DNA of 64,000 nt from Saccharopolyspora flava (GCF_900116135.1 NZ_FOZX01000010.1:124001-188000); one strand, 5' to 3'. Numbered from the stretch's first letter, positions 43,209 to 51,669 are shown. Program-made: numbers and translations. The notes: generated by a model not told the origin, from the sequence alone.

Positions 43209-44393
43209 TCAGATCATCACGCGCTGCCCGGGAGCCGGGTCGATGCCCATCTCGGTCAAGGCCGCCGTGTGGTAGGTGGGTCCGGGCGTGTGGATCGCGT
43301 GGTGGAGTCCCGCGTGGGCATCGCGCCAGAACCGCTGGAGCGGGTTGTCGAGGCGCAGGGCGTTGCCTCCGGAGCGGCTGAAGATCTGATCGGCGGCCAT
43401 CACAGCCCGCCACGCGCACCGAATCTGGTTGCGGCGCACGAGAGCGCGCTGCTCGAAGGTGATGGTTTTGCCCGCTTCGGCGAGGTCGTGGAGCCGGGTG
43501 ATGCCGTCGAGCAGCTGGGCGCGGGAGGCCGCGATCTCGGCGGCGGCATCGGAGATCGCGTAGAGCGAGTACGGGTCCTCTTTGATCTTGGTGCCCGTCG
43601 ACATGGTCCGGTCTCGCTGGTAGGCGAGGTGGTGTTCGAGCACCCCCTCGGTGATCCCGACGACCGCGGAGGTGATGCCCAGCGGGAACATCGACCAGAA
43701 AGGCAGCCGGTAGACCGTCTCGGTGCGGCCCGCCCGCTCGGCGGCGGTCTCGCCTTCGGCGACCTCGGAAGCCGAGATCGTGCGGTAGGCCGGCACGAAA
43801 GCGTTCTCGACGATGATGTCCTTGCTTCCGGTCCCGGCCAGGCCGACGACGTTCCAGGAGTCATCGACGATCGTGTAGTCCGCACGCGGCAGGATCACGT
43901 GCAGCCCGTTCGGTGGGGTGACCGGCTTGCCGTCCGCGCCACCGACCATGGCTCCGAGGAAGATCCAGTCGCAGTGGTCGGTTCCTGAGGAGAACTGCCA
44001 CCGTCCGTTGAGCACGTATCCGCCCTTGGTGGGCACAGCGACGCCACTGGGCATGTAGGGCGAGGCGATCCAGGTCTGCGAGTCCTGTCCCCAGACCTCC
44101 TCCTGTACCTTGCGGTCGCACAAGGCCATTTCCCAGGGGTGCACACCGCCGACTCCGCAGACCCAGCCGGTCGAGCCGCAGTGGCGGGCCACAGCCATGA
44201 CCGCTTCGGCGAAGTCGCGGGGATGCGCGGCGAAACCTCCGAAGTCCTTGGGCTGGAGCATCCGCATCACGCCGGCCTCGCGGACCAGCGCTACGGACTC
44301 GGCTGACAGCTTGCCCAGCTTCTCGGTTTCGGCGGCGGCTGCGGCGAACCGCGGTCCGAGGGCCTCGACCTTCTGCACGACTTCGTGCGTCAT
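43209..44393 (-). CDS. hsaA: Flavin-dependent hydroxylase, oxygenase component (HsaA-like)
   Basis: This 394-residue acyl-CoA-dehydrogenase-fold monooxygenase has GGFAAHPRDFAEAVMAVARH, the ARHCGSTGWVCGVG helix, GRWQFSSGTDHCDWIFLG and WRDAHAGLHHAIHTPGPTY. These match HsaA, which uses reduced flavin from HsaB to hydroxylate 3-HSA to the catechol. The size is the same as mycobacterial HsaA. The reductase HsaB is not adjacent here but at 48259. The gene is divergent from kshA across a strong paired operator. Confidence 0.9.
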   Translation of the reverse strand: MTHEVVQKVEALGPRFAAAAAETEKLGKLSAESVALVREAGVMRMLQPKDFGGFAAHPRDFAEAVMAVARHCGSTGWVCGVGGVHPWEMALCDRKVQEEVWGQDSQTWIASPYMPSGVAVPTKGGYVLNGRWQFSSGTDHCDWIFLGAMVGGADGKPVTPPNGLHVILPRADYTIVDDSWNVVGLAGTGSKDIIVENAFVPAYRTISASEVAEGETAAERAGRTETVYRLPFWSMFPLGITSAVVGITEGVLEHHLAYQRDRTMSTGTKIKEDPYSLYAISDAAAEIAASRAQLLDGITRLHDLAEAGKTITFEQRALVRRNQIRCAWRAVMAADQIFSRSGGNALRLDNPLQRFWRDAHAGLHHAIHTPGPTYHTAALTEMGIDPAPGQRVMI

Positions 44394-44438
44394 GGTTCCT
44401 CCAGCGATTGCGTGAATGCCGCCACGGCGGCGATGCAG

Positions 44439-44557
44439 CCGACGCTAAGGATGACTGCGCTCGGATCCGACCGTTGTTCCCGCTCATCGGGAGCATGCGG
44501 GCTTCCCGATGAGCGGGAACAACGTTGGAACGCTGCGGCGGCGATGCTTAGCGTCGG
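44439..44557. promoter_or_regulatory. Symmetric divergent hsaA/kshA promoter region
   Basis: CCGACGCTAAG (44439-44449) and CTTAGCGTCGG (44547-44557) are perfect outer inverted repeats, placed so that each supplies a -10-like TAGCGT to one of the two divergent genes. On the plus strand TTGGAA (44525-44530) and TAGCGT (44549-44554) are 18 bp apart, a plausible sigma-70-type promoter for kshA. The paired operator sits between the two. Confidence 0.55.
44473..44523. promoter_or_regulatory. Paired TCCCG-N5-CGGGA operator, hsaA/kshA
   Basis: Two perfect inverted 20-bp arms (44473-44492 and 44504-44523), each containing TTCCCGCTCATCGGGA, are separated by 11 bp; centres are 31 bp apart. This is the strongest copy of the motif in the window and lies between the divergent promoters, upstream of the kshA -35. 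A repressor or activator bound here would control both directions. Confidence 0.75.
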
Positions 44558-44622
44558 TCGGGAACCGCCGGGAGCAGATGCACCCATCCGCCGTCCGCGG
44601 CGCCGCCGACACGGAGGTACCC

Positions 44623-45816
44623 ATGACCGCCACTGAAACCGACGAGGAGATCAGGACCATCGAGGCCGTCGCGCCGCCGACCCGGTTCGCACGGGGATGG
44701 CACTGCCTGGGTCTGGCCCAGGACTTCCGTGACGGCAGCCCGCATCCGATCGAGGCGTTTGGGACCAAGCTGGTGGTCTTCGCCGACAGCACGGGGAAGC
44801 TCAACGTGCTCGACGCGTACTGCAGGCACATGGGAGGCGATCTCTCCCGCGGCGAGATCAAGGGCGATGCCGTGGCGTGCCCGTTCCACGACTGGCGTTG
44901 GGGCGGCAACGGCCGCTGCCAGAGCATTCCCTACGCCAAGCGAGTTCCGCCACGCGCCCGCACTCGCGCATGGACCGTGCTGGAGCGCAACAGTCAGCTG
45001 TTCGTCTGGCACGACCCGCAGGGCAATCCACCACCTGAGGACGTCACGATCCCGGAGATCGAGTCTGACGGCTGGACCGACTGGACTTGGAACTCCATCA
45101 CTATCGAGGGTTCGCACTGCCGGGAGATCGTCGACAACGTCGTGGACATGGCGCACTTCTTCTACGTGCACTACTCGTTCCCGACGTTCTTCAAGAACAC
45201 CTTCGAGGGGCACATCGCTGCGCAGCACATGAACTCGCGTCCACGACCGGACGTCGACATCGGCACCAACTACTCCAAGAGCGACGACGCCGTCGGCCGT
45301 TCCGAAGCCGCCTACTACGGGCCTTCATACATGATCGACTACCTGTGGAACGACTCCCCGCTGGGCACCATCGAGACCGCGCTGATCAACTGCCACTACC
45401 CGGTGTCGGCCACGAGCTTCGTGCTGCAGTGGGGCGTGAGCGTCAAGAAACCCGAGGGTATGACCGATGAGCAGGCCACCGAGATGGCGAGGGCCTTCGC
45501 TGCCGGCGTGGAGAAGGGTTTCGTGCAGGACGTCGAGATCTGGCGAAACAAGACCAAGATCGACAATCCTCTGTTGTGCGAGGAAGACGGGCCGGTCTAC
45601 CAGCTCCGTCGTTGGTACGAGCAGTTCTACGTCGACGTCGAGGACGTGACTCCTGAGATGACGCAGCGCTTCGAGTTCGAGATCGACACCGAACGCGCGG
45701 TCTCGTTCTGGAAGCAGGAGGTCGCCGACAACATCGCCGCGGGCCGGCTCATCACCTCCGATCCCGCGGTGGAGAGCTTCGAGGCTGAACGAGCAGCCGA
45801 GGCCGGAACCCGCTGA
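44623..45816 (+). CDS. kshA: 3-ketosteroid 9-alpha-hydroxylase, oxygenase component (KshA-like)
   Basis: This 397-residue Rieske oxygenase has its [2Fe-2S] site in YCRHMGGDLS ... CPFHDWRWGG (Cys67, His69, Cys86, His89), the same positions as in mycobacterial KshA. The mononuclear iron site follows in DNVVDMAHFFYVHYSFPTFF (His near 178 and 183). KshA hydroxylates C9 of ring-A ketosteroids, which with delta-1-dehydrogenation opens ring B. ATG after ACGGAGGTACCC. It heads the kshA - small protein - kshB - AKR operon. Confidence 0.92.
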   Translation: MTATETDEEIRTIEAVAPPTRFARGWHCLGLAQDFRDGSPHPIEAFGTKLVVFADSTGKLNVLDAYCRHMGGDLSRGEIKGDAVACPFHDWRWGGNGRCQSIPYAKRVPPRARTRAWTVLERNSQLFVWHDPQGNPPPEDVTIPEIESDGWTDWTWNSITIEGSHCREIVDNVVDMAHFFYVHYSFPTFFKNTFEGHIAAQHMNSRPRPDVDIGTNYSKSDDAVGRSEAAYYGPSYMIDYLWNDSPLGTIETALINCHYPVSATSFVLQWGVSVKKPEGMTDEQATEMARAFAAGVEKGFVQDVEIWRNKTKIDNPLLCEEDGPVYQLRRWYEQFYVDVEDVTPEMTQRFEFEIDTERAVSFWKQEVADNIAAGRLITSDPAVESFEAERAAEAGTR

Positions 45817-45885
45817 TCCGTCCGGGCGTCGGGGTGAGTCCCGATGCCCGGTTCGACACCTCACCGAACGGAACTGGGAGACGCC

Positions 45886-46101
45886 GTGCAACCCCTCGAC
45901 TGCCACCGCTGCGGAAATCACGTCCTGGTCAAGAAGAACAGTCTCGCGCACACCTCGGTGCAGTGGACCGAGACCAACCGCTGCGCGGAGCTCGCACCCA
46001 CGAACCTGACCGAACGTGCTCTGCGGCCGGGTTGTTCGCAGATGCGCGCTTCGATCGAGAACGCAGTGCGGACCGGGACGATCGAGGTGGCGGACCAGTG
46101 A
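45886..46101 (+). CDS. Small Cys-rich protein between kshA and kshB
   Basis: The 71-residue protein begins at a GTG after CTGGGAGACGCC. It has CHRCGNHVLVKKNSLAHTSV, then NRCAEL and PGCSQM: four cysteines that could bind zinc or a small iron-sulfur centre. Its stop overlaps the kshB start by 4 bp, so it is made together with the hydroxylase system. An accessory or electron-transfer role is possible. I do not recognise a named family. Confidence 0.7.
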   Translation: MQPLDCHRCGNHVLVKKNSLAHTSVQWTETNRCAELAPTNLTERALRPGCSQMRASIENAVRTGTIEVADQ

Positions 46102-47174
46102 GCGTGTCCACCGCTGAAACCGGCCGTGATGTGGTGCTCCCGGAAGGGGCAGGGCACAGCTTGCTGGTCCGCGACGTGGTGAACGAGACGCGCGATGCGA
46201 AGACCGTGGTCTTCGACGTGCCTGATGAGCTCGCGGAGCGCTTCCGCTACAGGCCGGGTCAGTTCCTCACGCTGCGGATGCCGGGCTGGCAGGCGGCGGC
46301 GCGCTGCTACTCGCTGTCCAGCGCGCCGGACCTGGATCGGCATCTCGCCGTCACGGTCAAGCGCGTGGCCGACGGGGCGGTGTCGAACTGGATGTGCGAC
46401 GAGGTGCGCGCAGGCGATCGGATCCTGGTCCTGCCGCCCTCGGGGCGGTTCGTGCCACGATCGCTGGAGGAAGACCTGCTGCTCGTGGCCGGCGGGAGCG
46501 GCATCACCCCGATGCTCTCGATCATCCGCTCGGTGCTGGAGCGCGGCACCGGGTCGGTGGTGCTCTGCTACGCCAACCGGGACGAGCACTCGGTGATCTT
46601 CGCCGAACGCCTTCGGGAACTCAGCGAGCGGTACCCGGACCGGCTGAGCGTGTCGCACCTGCTGGAGAGTGTCGAGGGGCTGCCTACCGAGGCGCGGATG
46701 CGAGGTCTTCTCGGTCCGTTCGCCGGGCGGGACGCGGCATTCCTCTGCGGCCCCGAACCCTTCATGGACGCCGCGGCCGCGGCGCTGCGTGACCTCGGCG
46801 TGGATCGGGAACGGATCGTGGTCGAGCGATTCGTCTCGCTCACGGGTGACCCGTTCGAGGGGACTCGGCCGCGGTCGGCCGAGGACGGTGGTGAGCAGGG
46901 GGCGCGGGTGACGGTTGACCTCGACGGGCAGCGGCATGAACTCGACTGGCCGAGGGAGGCGCACCTGCTTGACGTGCTGCGTTCGGCGGGCCTGGATGCT
47001 CCGTTCTCCTGCCGTGAAGGCGCCTGCAGTGCCTGTGCTTGTCGGGTCACAGCCGGTCGCGTGACCATGACCCGCAATGAGGTCCTCGAGGAGGAGGACC
47101 TGGCGGAGGGGCTGGTGCTCGGGTGCCAGGCGCTGCCGGCGACCGATGTGGTCGCACTGACCTACGACGAGTGA
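46098..47174 (+). CDS. kshB: 3-ketosteroid 9-alpha-hydroxylase, reductase component (KshB-like)
   Basis: This 358-residue flavodoxin-reductase-type protein has FAD-binding RCYSLSSAPD (about 72-81), NAD-binding GGSGITPMLSIIRSVL (about 133-148) and a C-terminal plant-type [2Fe-2S] domain SCREGACSACACRVTAG ... LGCQA. It has the same length as M. tuberculosis KshB. It supplies electrons to KshA. The GTG overlaps the small Cys protein's stop. The AKR gene follows after 15 bp. Confidence 0.92.
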   Translation: MSVSTAETGRDVVLPEGAGHSLLVRDVVNETRDAKTVVFDVPDELAERFRYRPGQFLTLRMPGWQAAARCYSLSSAPDLDRHLAVTVKRVADGAVSNWMCDEVRAGDRILVLPPSGRFVPRSLEEDLLLVAGGSGITPMLSIIRSVLERGTGSVVLCYANRDEHSVIFAERLRELSERYPDRLSVSHLLESVEGLPTEARMRGLLGPFAGRDAAFLCGPEPFMDAAAAALRDLGVDRERIVVERFVSLTGDPFEGTRPRSAEDGGEQGARVTVDLDGQRHELDWPREAHLLDVLRSAGLDAPFSCREGACSACACRVTAGRVTMTRNEVLEEEDLAEGLVLGCQALPATDVVALTYDE

Positions 47175-47189
47175 GTGGAAGGTTCGCAG

Positions 47190-48113
47190 ATGGAGAAGCG
47201 TCGGCTCGGTACCGATGGGCCGGAGTTGTCCGTGATCGGCCTGGGGTGCAACAACTTCGGGATGAAGCTGGAGCTGGAGGACTCGCGGGCGGTGCTGCAC
47301 GCCGCGCTGGACGCGGGCATCACGCACCTGGATACCGCGGAGATGTACGGCGGCGGCCGGTCCGAGGAGATCATCGGGGAATGCCTGGGCAAACGCAGGG
47401 ACGACGTGGTGATCGCGACGAAGTTCCTGCCCCGGCCGAAGGACGAGGACTACGCGCCGGGTGCGCTGGCCCGACGCATCCGGGAAGGCTGCGAGGGCAG
47501 CCTCCAGAGGCTGCGCACGGACCGGATCGACGTCTTCTACCAGCACTACCCGGATGCCGAGGCGCTGGAGGACGAGGCGCTGGAGGCCCTGGACGAACTC
47601 GTCCGCGCGGGCAAGGTGCTGCACGTCGCGTCGTCCAACGTCTCAGCCGAGCAGGTGGAACGAGCGGAGGACATCGCGGTGCGGCGCTCGTTGAGTCGGT
47701 TCACCGGAACGCAGATCGAGTGGAACCTGCTCAACCGCGCGGTGGAGGCGGAGATCGTGCCCGCCGCCCGCCGCAACGGGCTGGGCGTGATTCCCTACTT
47801 CCCGCTCGCGTCAGGTCTGCTCACCGGCAAGTACCGCAAGGGCGAGACGTTCCCGGAGGGCAGTCGTTTCGACACGCTCAGCTTCCTGGCGGACAAGGTC
47901 GTCAACGATGAGAACTTCGACGAGGTCGAGCGGCTGACCGCCTTCGCCGAGGAGCGCGACCACACGATCCTGGAACTCGCGATCGCCTGGCTCATCGCCC
48001 AGGAGGACGTGAGCTCGGTGATCACCGGTGCTACTCGGCCGGAGCAGGTCCACGCCAACGTCGCCGCCGCGCGGTGGCGCCTCACGGAGCAGGACCTCAC
48101 CGAACTCAAGTGA
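47190..48113 (+). CDS. Aldo/keto reductase
   Basis: This 307-residue NADPH-dependent (beta/alpha)8 reductase has catalytic Asp48, Tyr53, Lys78 and His119 visible in HLDTAEMYGGG, IATKF and FYQHYPD, and cofactor-binding SVITGATRPEQVHANV near the C-terminus. The ATG follows GGAAGG; a GTG at 47175 is possible. As last gene of the ksh operon it may reduce or oxidise a 3-keto/3-hydroxy steroid, but the family is too broad for a substrate call. A strong terminator follows. Confidence 0.85.
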   Translation: MEKRRLGTDGPELSVIGLGCNNFGMKLELEDSRAVLHAALDAGITHLDTAEMYGGGRSEEIIGECLGKRRDDVVIATKFLPRPKDEDYAPGALARRIREGCEGSLQRLRTDRIDVFYQHYPDAEALEDEALEALDELVRAGKVLHVASSNVSAEQVERAEDIAVRRSLSRFTGTQIEWNLLNRAVEAEIVPAARRNGLGVIPYFPLASGLLTGKYRKGETFPEGSRFDTLSFLADKVVNDENFDEVERLTAFAEERDHTILELAIAWLIAQEDVSSVITGATRPEQVHANVAAARWRLTEQDLTELK

Positions 48114-48126
48114 CCACGGTGGACGT

Positions 48127-48163
48127 AACGGGGCGGGCCGATCGGTCCGCCCCGTTTCTCTTT
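48127..48163 (+). terminator. Intrinsic terminator of the ksh operon
   Basis: AACGGGGCGG pairs perfectly with CCGCCCCGTT; the interior also pairs (CCGATCGG), giving a long stem. It is followed by TTTCTCTTT. It begins 14 bp after the AKR stop codon. Confidence 0.9.
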
Positions 48164-48176
48164 CCGGCAGGACGCC

Positions 48177-48191
48177 GACCGATGAGCGGGA
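48177..48191. promoter_or_regulatory. TCCCG-N5-CGGGA-type site upstream of hsaB
   Basis: GACCGATGAGCGGGA keeps the right half (ATGAGCGGGA) identical to the hsaA/kshA operator, with a degenerate left half. It is just after the terminator and 68 bp before the flavin reductase start, so it probably controls a new transcript. Confidence 0.5.
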
Positions 48192-48258
48192 GAAGCGCTG
48201 GGCGTCGGCATCGCTTCGATGGAGGATCGAGTCGAATCATCCAGAGGAAGGGGAAGCG

Positions 48259-48735
48259 GTGGTGCCGTCCGATGAGTACCGCAACGTGCTCGGCTGTTTT
48301 TGCACCGGAGTGACCGTGGTAGCCGGGATGCGGGATGGCGGCCCCGCCGGGTTCGCCTGCCAGTCCTTCAGCGCGGTGTCACTGGATCCACCTCTGGTGC
48401 TGATCTGCCCGGGCCGGGAATCGATGAGCTGGCCGCGCATCCGCTCCAGCGGACGGTTCACGGTCAACGTCCTGGCGGAGGACCAGCGTGACGTGTGCAC
48501 TGCCTTCGGATCCCGTCAGGGAGCGAAGTTCAACGCGGTGGAATGGCGAACCGGTGGGGCGGGGGAGGTCGTTCTCGACGGAACCCTGGCGTGGATCCAC
48601 TGCGAGATCGACTCCATCCACGACGGTGGTGACCACGAGATCGTCGTAGGACGCGTCGACTCCCTGCACGTCGAGCGTCAGGGACGCCCGCTGCTGTTCT
48701 TCCGCGGTGGTCACGAACTCGACGTCGCCGCCTGA
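48259..48735 (+). CDS. hsaB: Flavin reductase (HsaB-like)
   Basis: This 158-residue NADH:flavin reductase-fold protein has GFACQSFSAVSLDPPLVLIC (about 32-51), the FMN/FAD-binding segment of two-component monooxygenase reductases, plus FTVNVLAEDQ and GAKFNAVEW. It should supply reduced flavin to HsaA. It is about 30 residues shorter than mycobacterial HsaB. Two adjacent GTG codons (48259 and 48262) follow AGAGGAAGGGGAAGCG; either could start. It has its own promoter region with a regulon site. Confidence 0.8.
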   Translation: MVPSDEYRNVLGCFCTGVTVVAGMRDGGPAGFACQSFSAVSLDPPLVLICPGRESMSWPRIRSSGRFTVNVLAEDQRDVCTAFGSRQGAKFNAVEWRTGGAGEVVLDGTLAWIHCEIDSIHDGGDHEIVVGRVDSLHVERQGRPLLFFRGGHELDVAA

Positions 48736-49049
48736 CATCGGCCGCTGGACCCCGGGCGGTGCTGCGAGGCGGCGCACCGAGTTCCGCGAGGTCGGCGCCA
48801 CCTCCGTGACGGTCGAGCGGTGCCGGGAGCACTGCAGCGGTCAGCTGGGGCGCTTGCGCGACGCCGTCGAGGTGGAATCACTCGGGAAACGGTGATCAGG
48901 TCGGTCTGCCGGAAAGCGCGCGAGGTTGCCCATCTGCGCGCGGAACCGAGCGTGTTCGGGACAGCCGGTGCTCGGGCTGCTGAGGCACGGCATCCGGAAC
49001 GAGCTTGGGAATCAGCGTATTCGCGAAGACGAGTGAGTGAGGTGCTGCG
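48736..49049. other. Gap between hsaB and kstD
   Basis: No recognisable gene. A plus-strand frame from about 48770 to its TGA at 48894 (RTEFREVGATSVTVERCREH and on to EVESLGKR) has coding-like codon use but no start or known domain; it may be a gene remnant. The rest shows no clear promoter or operator. Confidence 0.35.
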
Positions 49050-50588
49050 GTGAGTGCGGAGTGGGACGAGTGCGATGTGCTGGTCGTCGGTTCCGGTGGT
49101 GGTGCTCTCACAGGGGCCTACACCGCCGCCCGTGAGGGCCTGTCGGTCGTCGTCGTGGAAGCGAGCGGTGTCGTCGGTGGGACGACCGCCTACTCGGGAG
49201 GTGGTCTGTGGTTCCCGTGCAACGCAGCCCTGAGGCGCGCCGGGGATCAGGACGCGCTGGAGGACGCGAAGGCCTATTTTCACGCCGTGGTCGGCGACGG
49301 CGTGCCGCGCGAGCTGCAGGACGCGTTCCTCGACAACGGGGCCGCGCTGATCGACTACCTCGAAGCTGACGAGGACTTCGAGTTCGTGGCGTTCCCGTGG
49401 CCGGACTACTTCGGTTCGGCGCCGAAGGCCAGCACCACCGGACGCCACATCATGGCCACCCCGCTCCCGCCCGAGCGGCTGGGCGACCTGCGCGAGCTGA
49501 TCCGGCCACCGCTGGGAACCGAGCGGGCCGGAGAACCGTTGCCGGATCTCGTGTTCGGCGGGCAGGCGCTGATCGGCCGCCTGCTGCTCGCGCTGTCGAA
49601 GAAGGACAGTGTCGAGCTGCGGACCACCGCGGTGTGCGACGAGCTCGTGCGGGGCGACGACGGTCGCGTGGCCGGGGCGCTGGTGACCCAGCACGGCGCG
49701 CGGCGCGGGATTCGCGCGCGCAGGGGCGTGCTCATCGCTGCGGGCGGTTTCGAGCGGAACCAGGCGATGCGCGATGCGCACGGCGTTCCCGGTTCCGCGC
49801 GCGACGCGATGGGGCCCGAGACCAACCGCGGCGCGGCGATGCGCGCCGCGATCGAGGTCGGCGCGGACACGGCTCTGATGTCCGAGGCCTGGTGGTCTCC
49901 GGGCATCACGCACCCGGACGGGAGCTCGACGTTCTCGTTGTGGTTCACCGGCGGCCTGTTCGTCGACGATGCCGGCGAGCGGTTCGTCAACGAGTCCTGG
50001 GCCTACGACCGGATCGGTCGAGTGGTTCTCGATCGCGTCGCCGAAGGCGGAATCCGGTTGCCGTACTGGATGATCTACGACGACCGAGAAGGGCCTCGTC
50101 CGCCGGTGCACTCGACCAGTGTTCCGATGGGGCGGACGCAGGACTTCGTCGACGCCGGTCTGTGGCACAGCGCAGACACGATCGAGGAGCTCGCCGAGAA
50201 GATCGCCGTGCCCGCAGCGAACCTGGTGCGCACGGTGGCCCGGGTCAACACCTTCGCGGCGGCGGGCCGGGACGAGGACTTCCACCGCGGCGACGAGCCC
50301 TACGACCGAGCGTTCACCGACGGTCGCTCGCCGTTGGTGCCAATCGAGAAGGGACCGTTCCACGCCGCGGCGTTCGGGATCTCCGACCTGGGCACCAAGG
50401 GTGGCCTACGCACCGACGCACACGCGCGGGTCCTCGACAACGCCGGAAAGGTCATCCCCGGCCTGTACGCCGCGGGCAATTCCATGGCGGCTGTGTCGGG
50501 AACGGTCTACCCGGGCGGAGGCAATCCCATCGGCTCCTGCATGGTCTTCAGCCACCTCGCCGCACTCGACATGCGCACGCGGGTGTGA
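49050..50588 (+). CDS. kstD: 3-ketosteroid delta-1-dehydrogenase (KstD-like)
   Basis: This 512-residue flavoprotein has VLVVGSGGGALTGAYTAARE (from 10), VVGGTTAYSGGGLWFPCN (about 42-59) and the C-terminal AVSGTVYPGGGNPIGSCMVF. The Tyr of YPGxG is residue 487, the same number as the catalytic Tyr of Rhodococcus KSTD1. It introduces the C1-C2 double bond and with KshA triggers ring B opening. GTG start after GTGAGGTGCTGC. It precedes the esterase/BVMO genes. Confidence 0.88.
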   Translation: MSAEWDECDVLVVGSGGGALTGAYTAAREGLSVVVVEASGVVGGTTAYSGGGLWFPCNAALRRAGDQDALEDAKAYFHAVVGDGVPRELQDAFLDNGAALIDYLEADEDFEFVAFPWPDYFGSAPKASTTGRHIMATPLPPERLGDLRELIRPPLGTERAGEPLPDLVFGGQALIGRLLLALSKKDSVELRTTAVCDELVRGDDGRVAGALVTQHGARRGIRARRGVLIAAGGFERNQAMRDAHGVPGSARDAMGPETNRGAAMRAAIEVGADTALMSEAWWSPGITHPDGSSTFSLWFTGGLFVDDAGERFVNESWAYDRIGRVVLDRVAEGGIRLPYWMIYDDREGPRPPVHSTSVPMGRTQDFVDAGLWHSADTIEELAEKIAVPAANLVRTVARVNTFAAAGRDEDFHRGDEPYDRAFTDGRSPLVPIEKGPFHAAAFGISDLGTKGGLRTDAHARVLDNAGKVIPGLYAAGNSMAAVSGTVYPGGGNPIGSCMVFSHLAALDMRTRV

Positions 50589-50602
50589 CCAGCGCACAGG
50601 TG

Positions 50603-50617
50603 TCCCGATCAGCGGGA
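50603..50617. promoter_or_regulatory. TCCCG-N5-CGGGA site upstream of the esterase/BVMO genes
   Basis: TCCCGATCAGCGGGA is a full match to the palindrome. It lies 14 bp after the kstD stop and 70 bp before the esterase start, suggesting a separate regulated promoter for the esterase-BVMO-SDR genes. Confidence 0.6.
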
Positions 50618-50687
50618 ATCGCACGAGCTGGACCGGTCGGGAGCCGGAAGACTCGGATCCGCTGGGTCAACGAGGAGAGGTAGGTCG

Positions 50688-51641
50688 ATGTCGGCACACA
50701 TCCCGGCCCTGGATCCGGATCTCGCGGCGCTGGACCGGCAGCGCCGGTACCAGCGCGCGGGGACGATGCGCGAGATCGGCCTGGAAGCGGTCCGCGCGGG
50801 CCTGGAGCAGATGCCGCACCCGCCGGACATGCCGAAGATGGCGGCCGTCGAGGACCGGGAGATCCGCAGCGGTGCGGGCACCGTGACCTTGCGGATCTAC
50901 AGCCCGACCGAGGACGAGGAACTTCCGGCGATCGTGTACTTCCACGGTGGCGGTATGGTCATGGGGAGCAACTACTCCTTCGAGCCCCTCGCTCGCGCCA
51001 TCGCCGCCGACACCGGGCATCGCGTCATCGCCGTGGACTACCGGCTCGCGCCGGAGCACCCACCGCCGACCCAGGTCGACGACGCCTACACCGCGACCGC
51101 GTGGGTGGCTGCGCACGCCGAGGAACTGGGCGTGCGCGCCGACCGCATCACGGTGGCGGGCGACAGCGCGGGCGGCACCCTGGCCGCGCTCGTGGCGCTG
51201 CGCGCCCGCGACCGCGGACCGCAGCTGTTCTGCCAGGTCCTGATGTACGGCGGGCTCGACCGGGACATGGCCGCGCCCTCGGTCCAGGAATTCGCCGATG
51301 GTCCCGGCCTGACCCGTGACGACGTGTTCTACCTGCATGAACTCGCCCGCGCGGGCGAACCCGACCCGACCGGCCCGGACGAGGTGCCCTGTTACGCCCC
51401 CGACCTGAGCGGACTGCCGCAGGCGATCGTGGCGGTGGGGGAGATGGACCCGATCCGCGACTGGTCCGAGCGCTACGCCGAGCGGCTGCGCGACGCCGGT
51501 GTGCAGACCACCTTCACCCGGTATCCGGGAGTCGGCCACGGGTTCCTGATGCAGCTCTACCACCTGGCGCGCGGCAGGCAAGCACTGGCCGAGATCGCCG
51601 GTGTCCTGCGCGCGAAGGTCGCCCACCCGCTGCCGTGGTGA
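50688..51641 (+). CDS. Alpha/beta hydrolase, hormone-sensitive lipase family
   Basis: This 317-residue esterase has VYFHGGGMVMGS (oxyanion hole, about 84-95), the nucleophile in GDSAGG (Ser near 159), the acid in GEMDPIRD and His in GVGHGFLMQ. Such enzymes hydrolyse short-chain esters. The next gene is a Baeyer-Villiger monooxygenase, whose ester product would be a natural substrate; a 17-beta-acetoxy steroid is one possibility. ATG after GAGGAGAGGTAGG. Confidence 0.88.
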   Translation: MSAHIPALDPDLAALDRQRRYQRAGTMREIGLEAVRAGLEQMPHPPDMPKMAAVEDREIRSGAGTVTLRIYSPTEDEELPAIVYFHGGGMVMGSNYSFEPLARAIAADTGHRVIAVDYRLAPEHPPPTQVDDAYTATAWVAAHAEELGVRADRITVAGDSAGGTLAALVALRARDRGPQLFCQVLMYGGLDRDMAAPSVQEFADGPGLTRDDVFYLHELARAGEPDPTGPDEVPCYAPDLSGLPQAIVAVGEMDPIRDWSERYAERLRDAGVQTTFTRYPGVGHGFLMQLYHLARGRQALAEIAGVLRAKVAHPLPW

Positions 51642-51669
51642 CCCCGCGCGCTCACGAAACGGAGGATTG

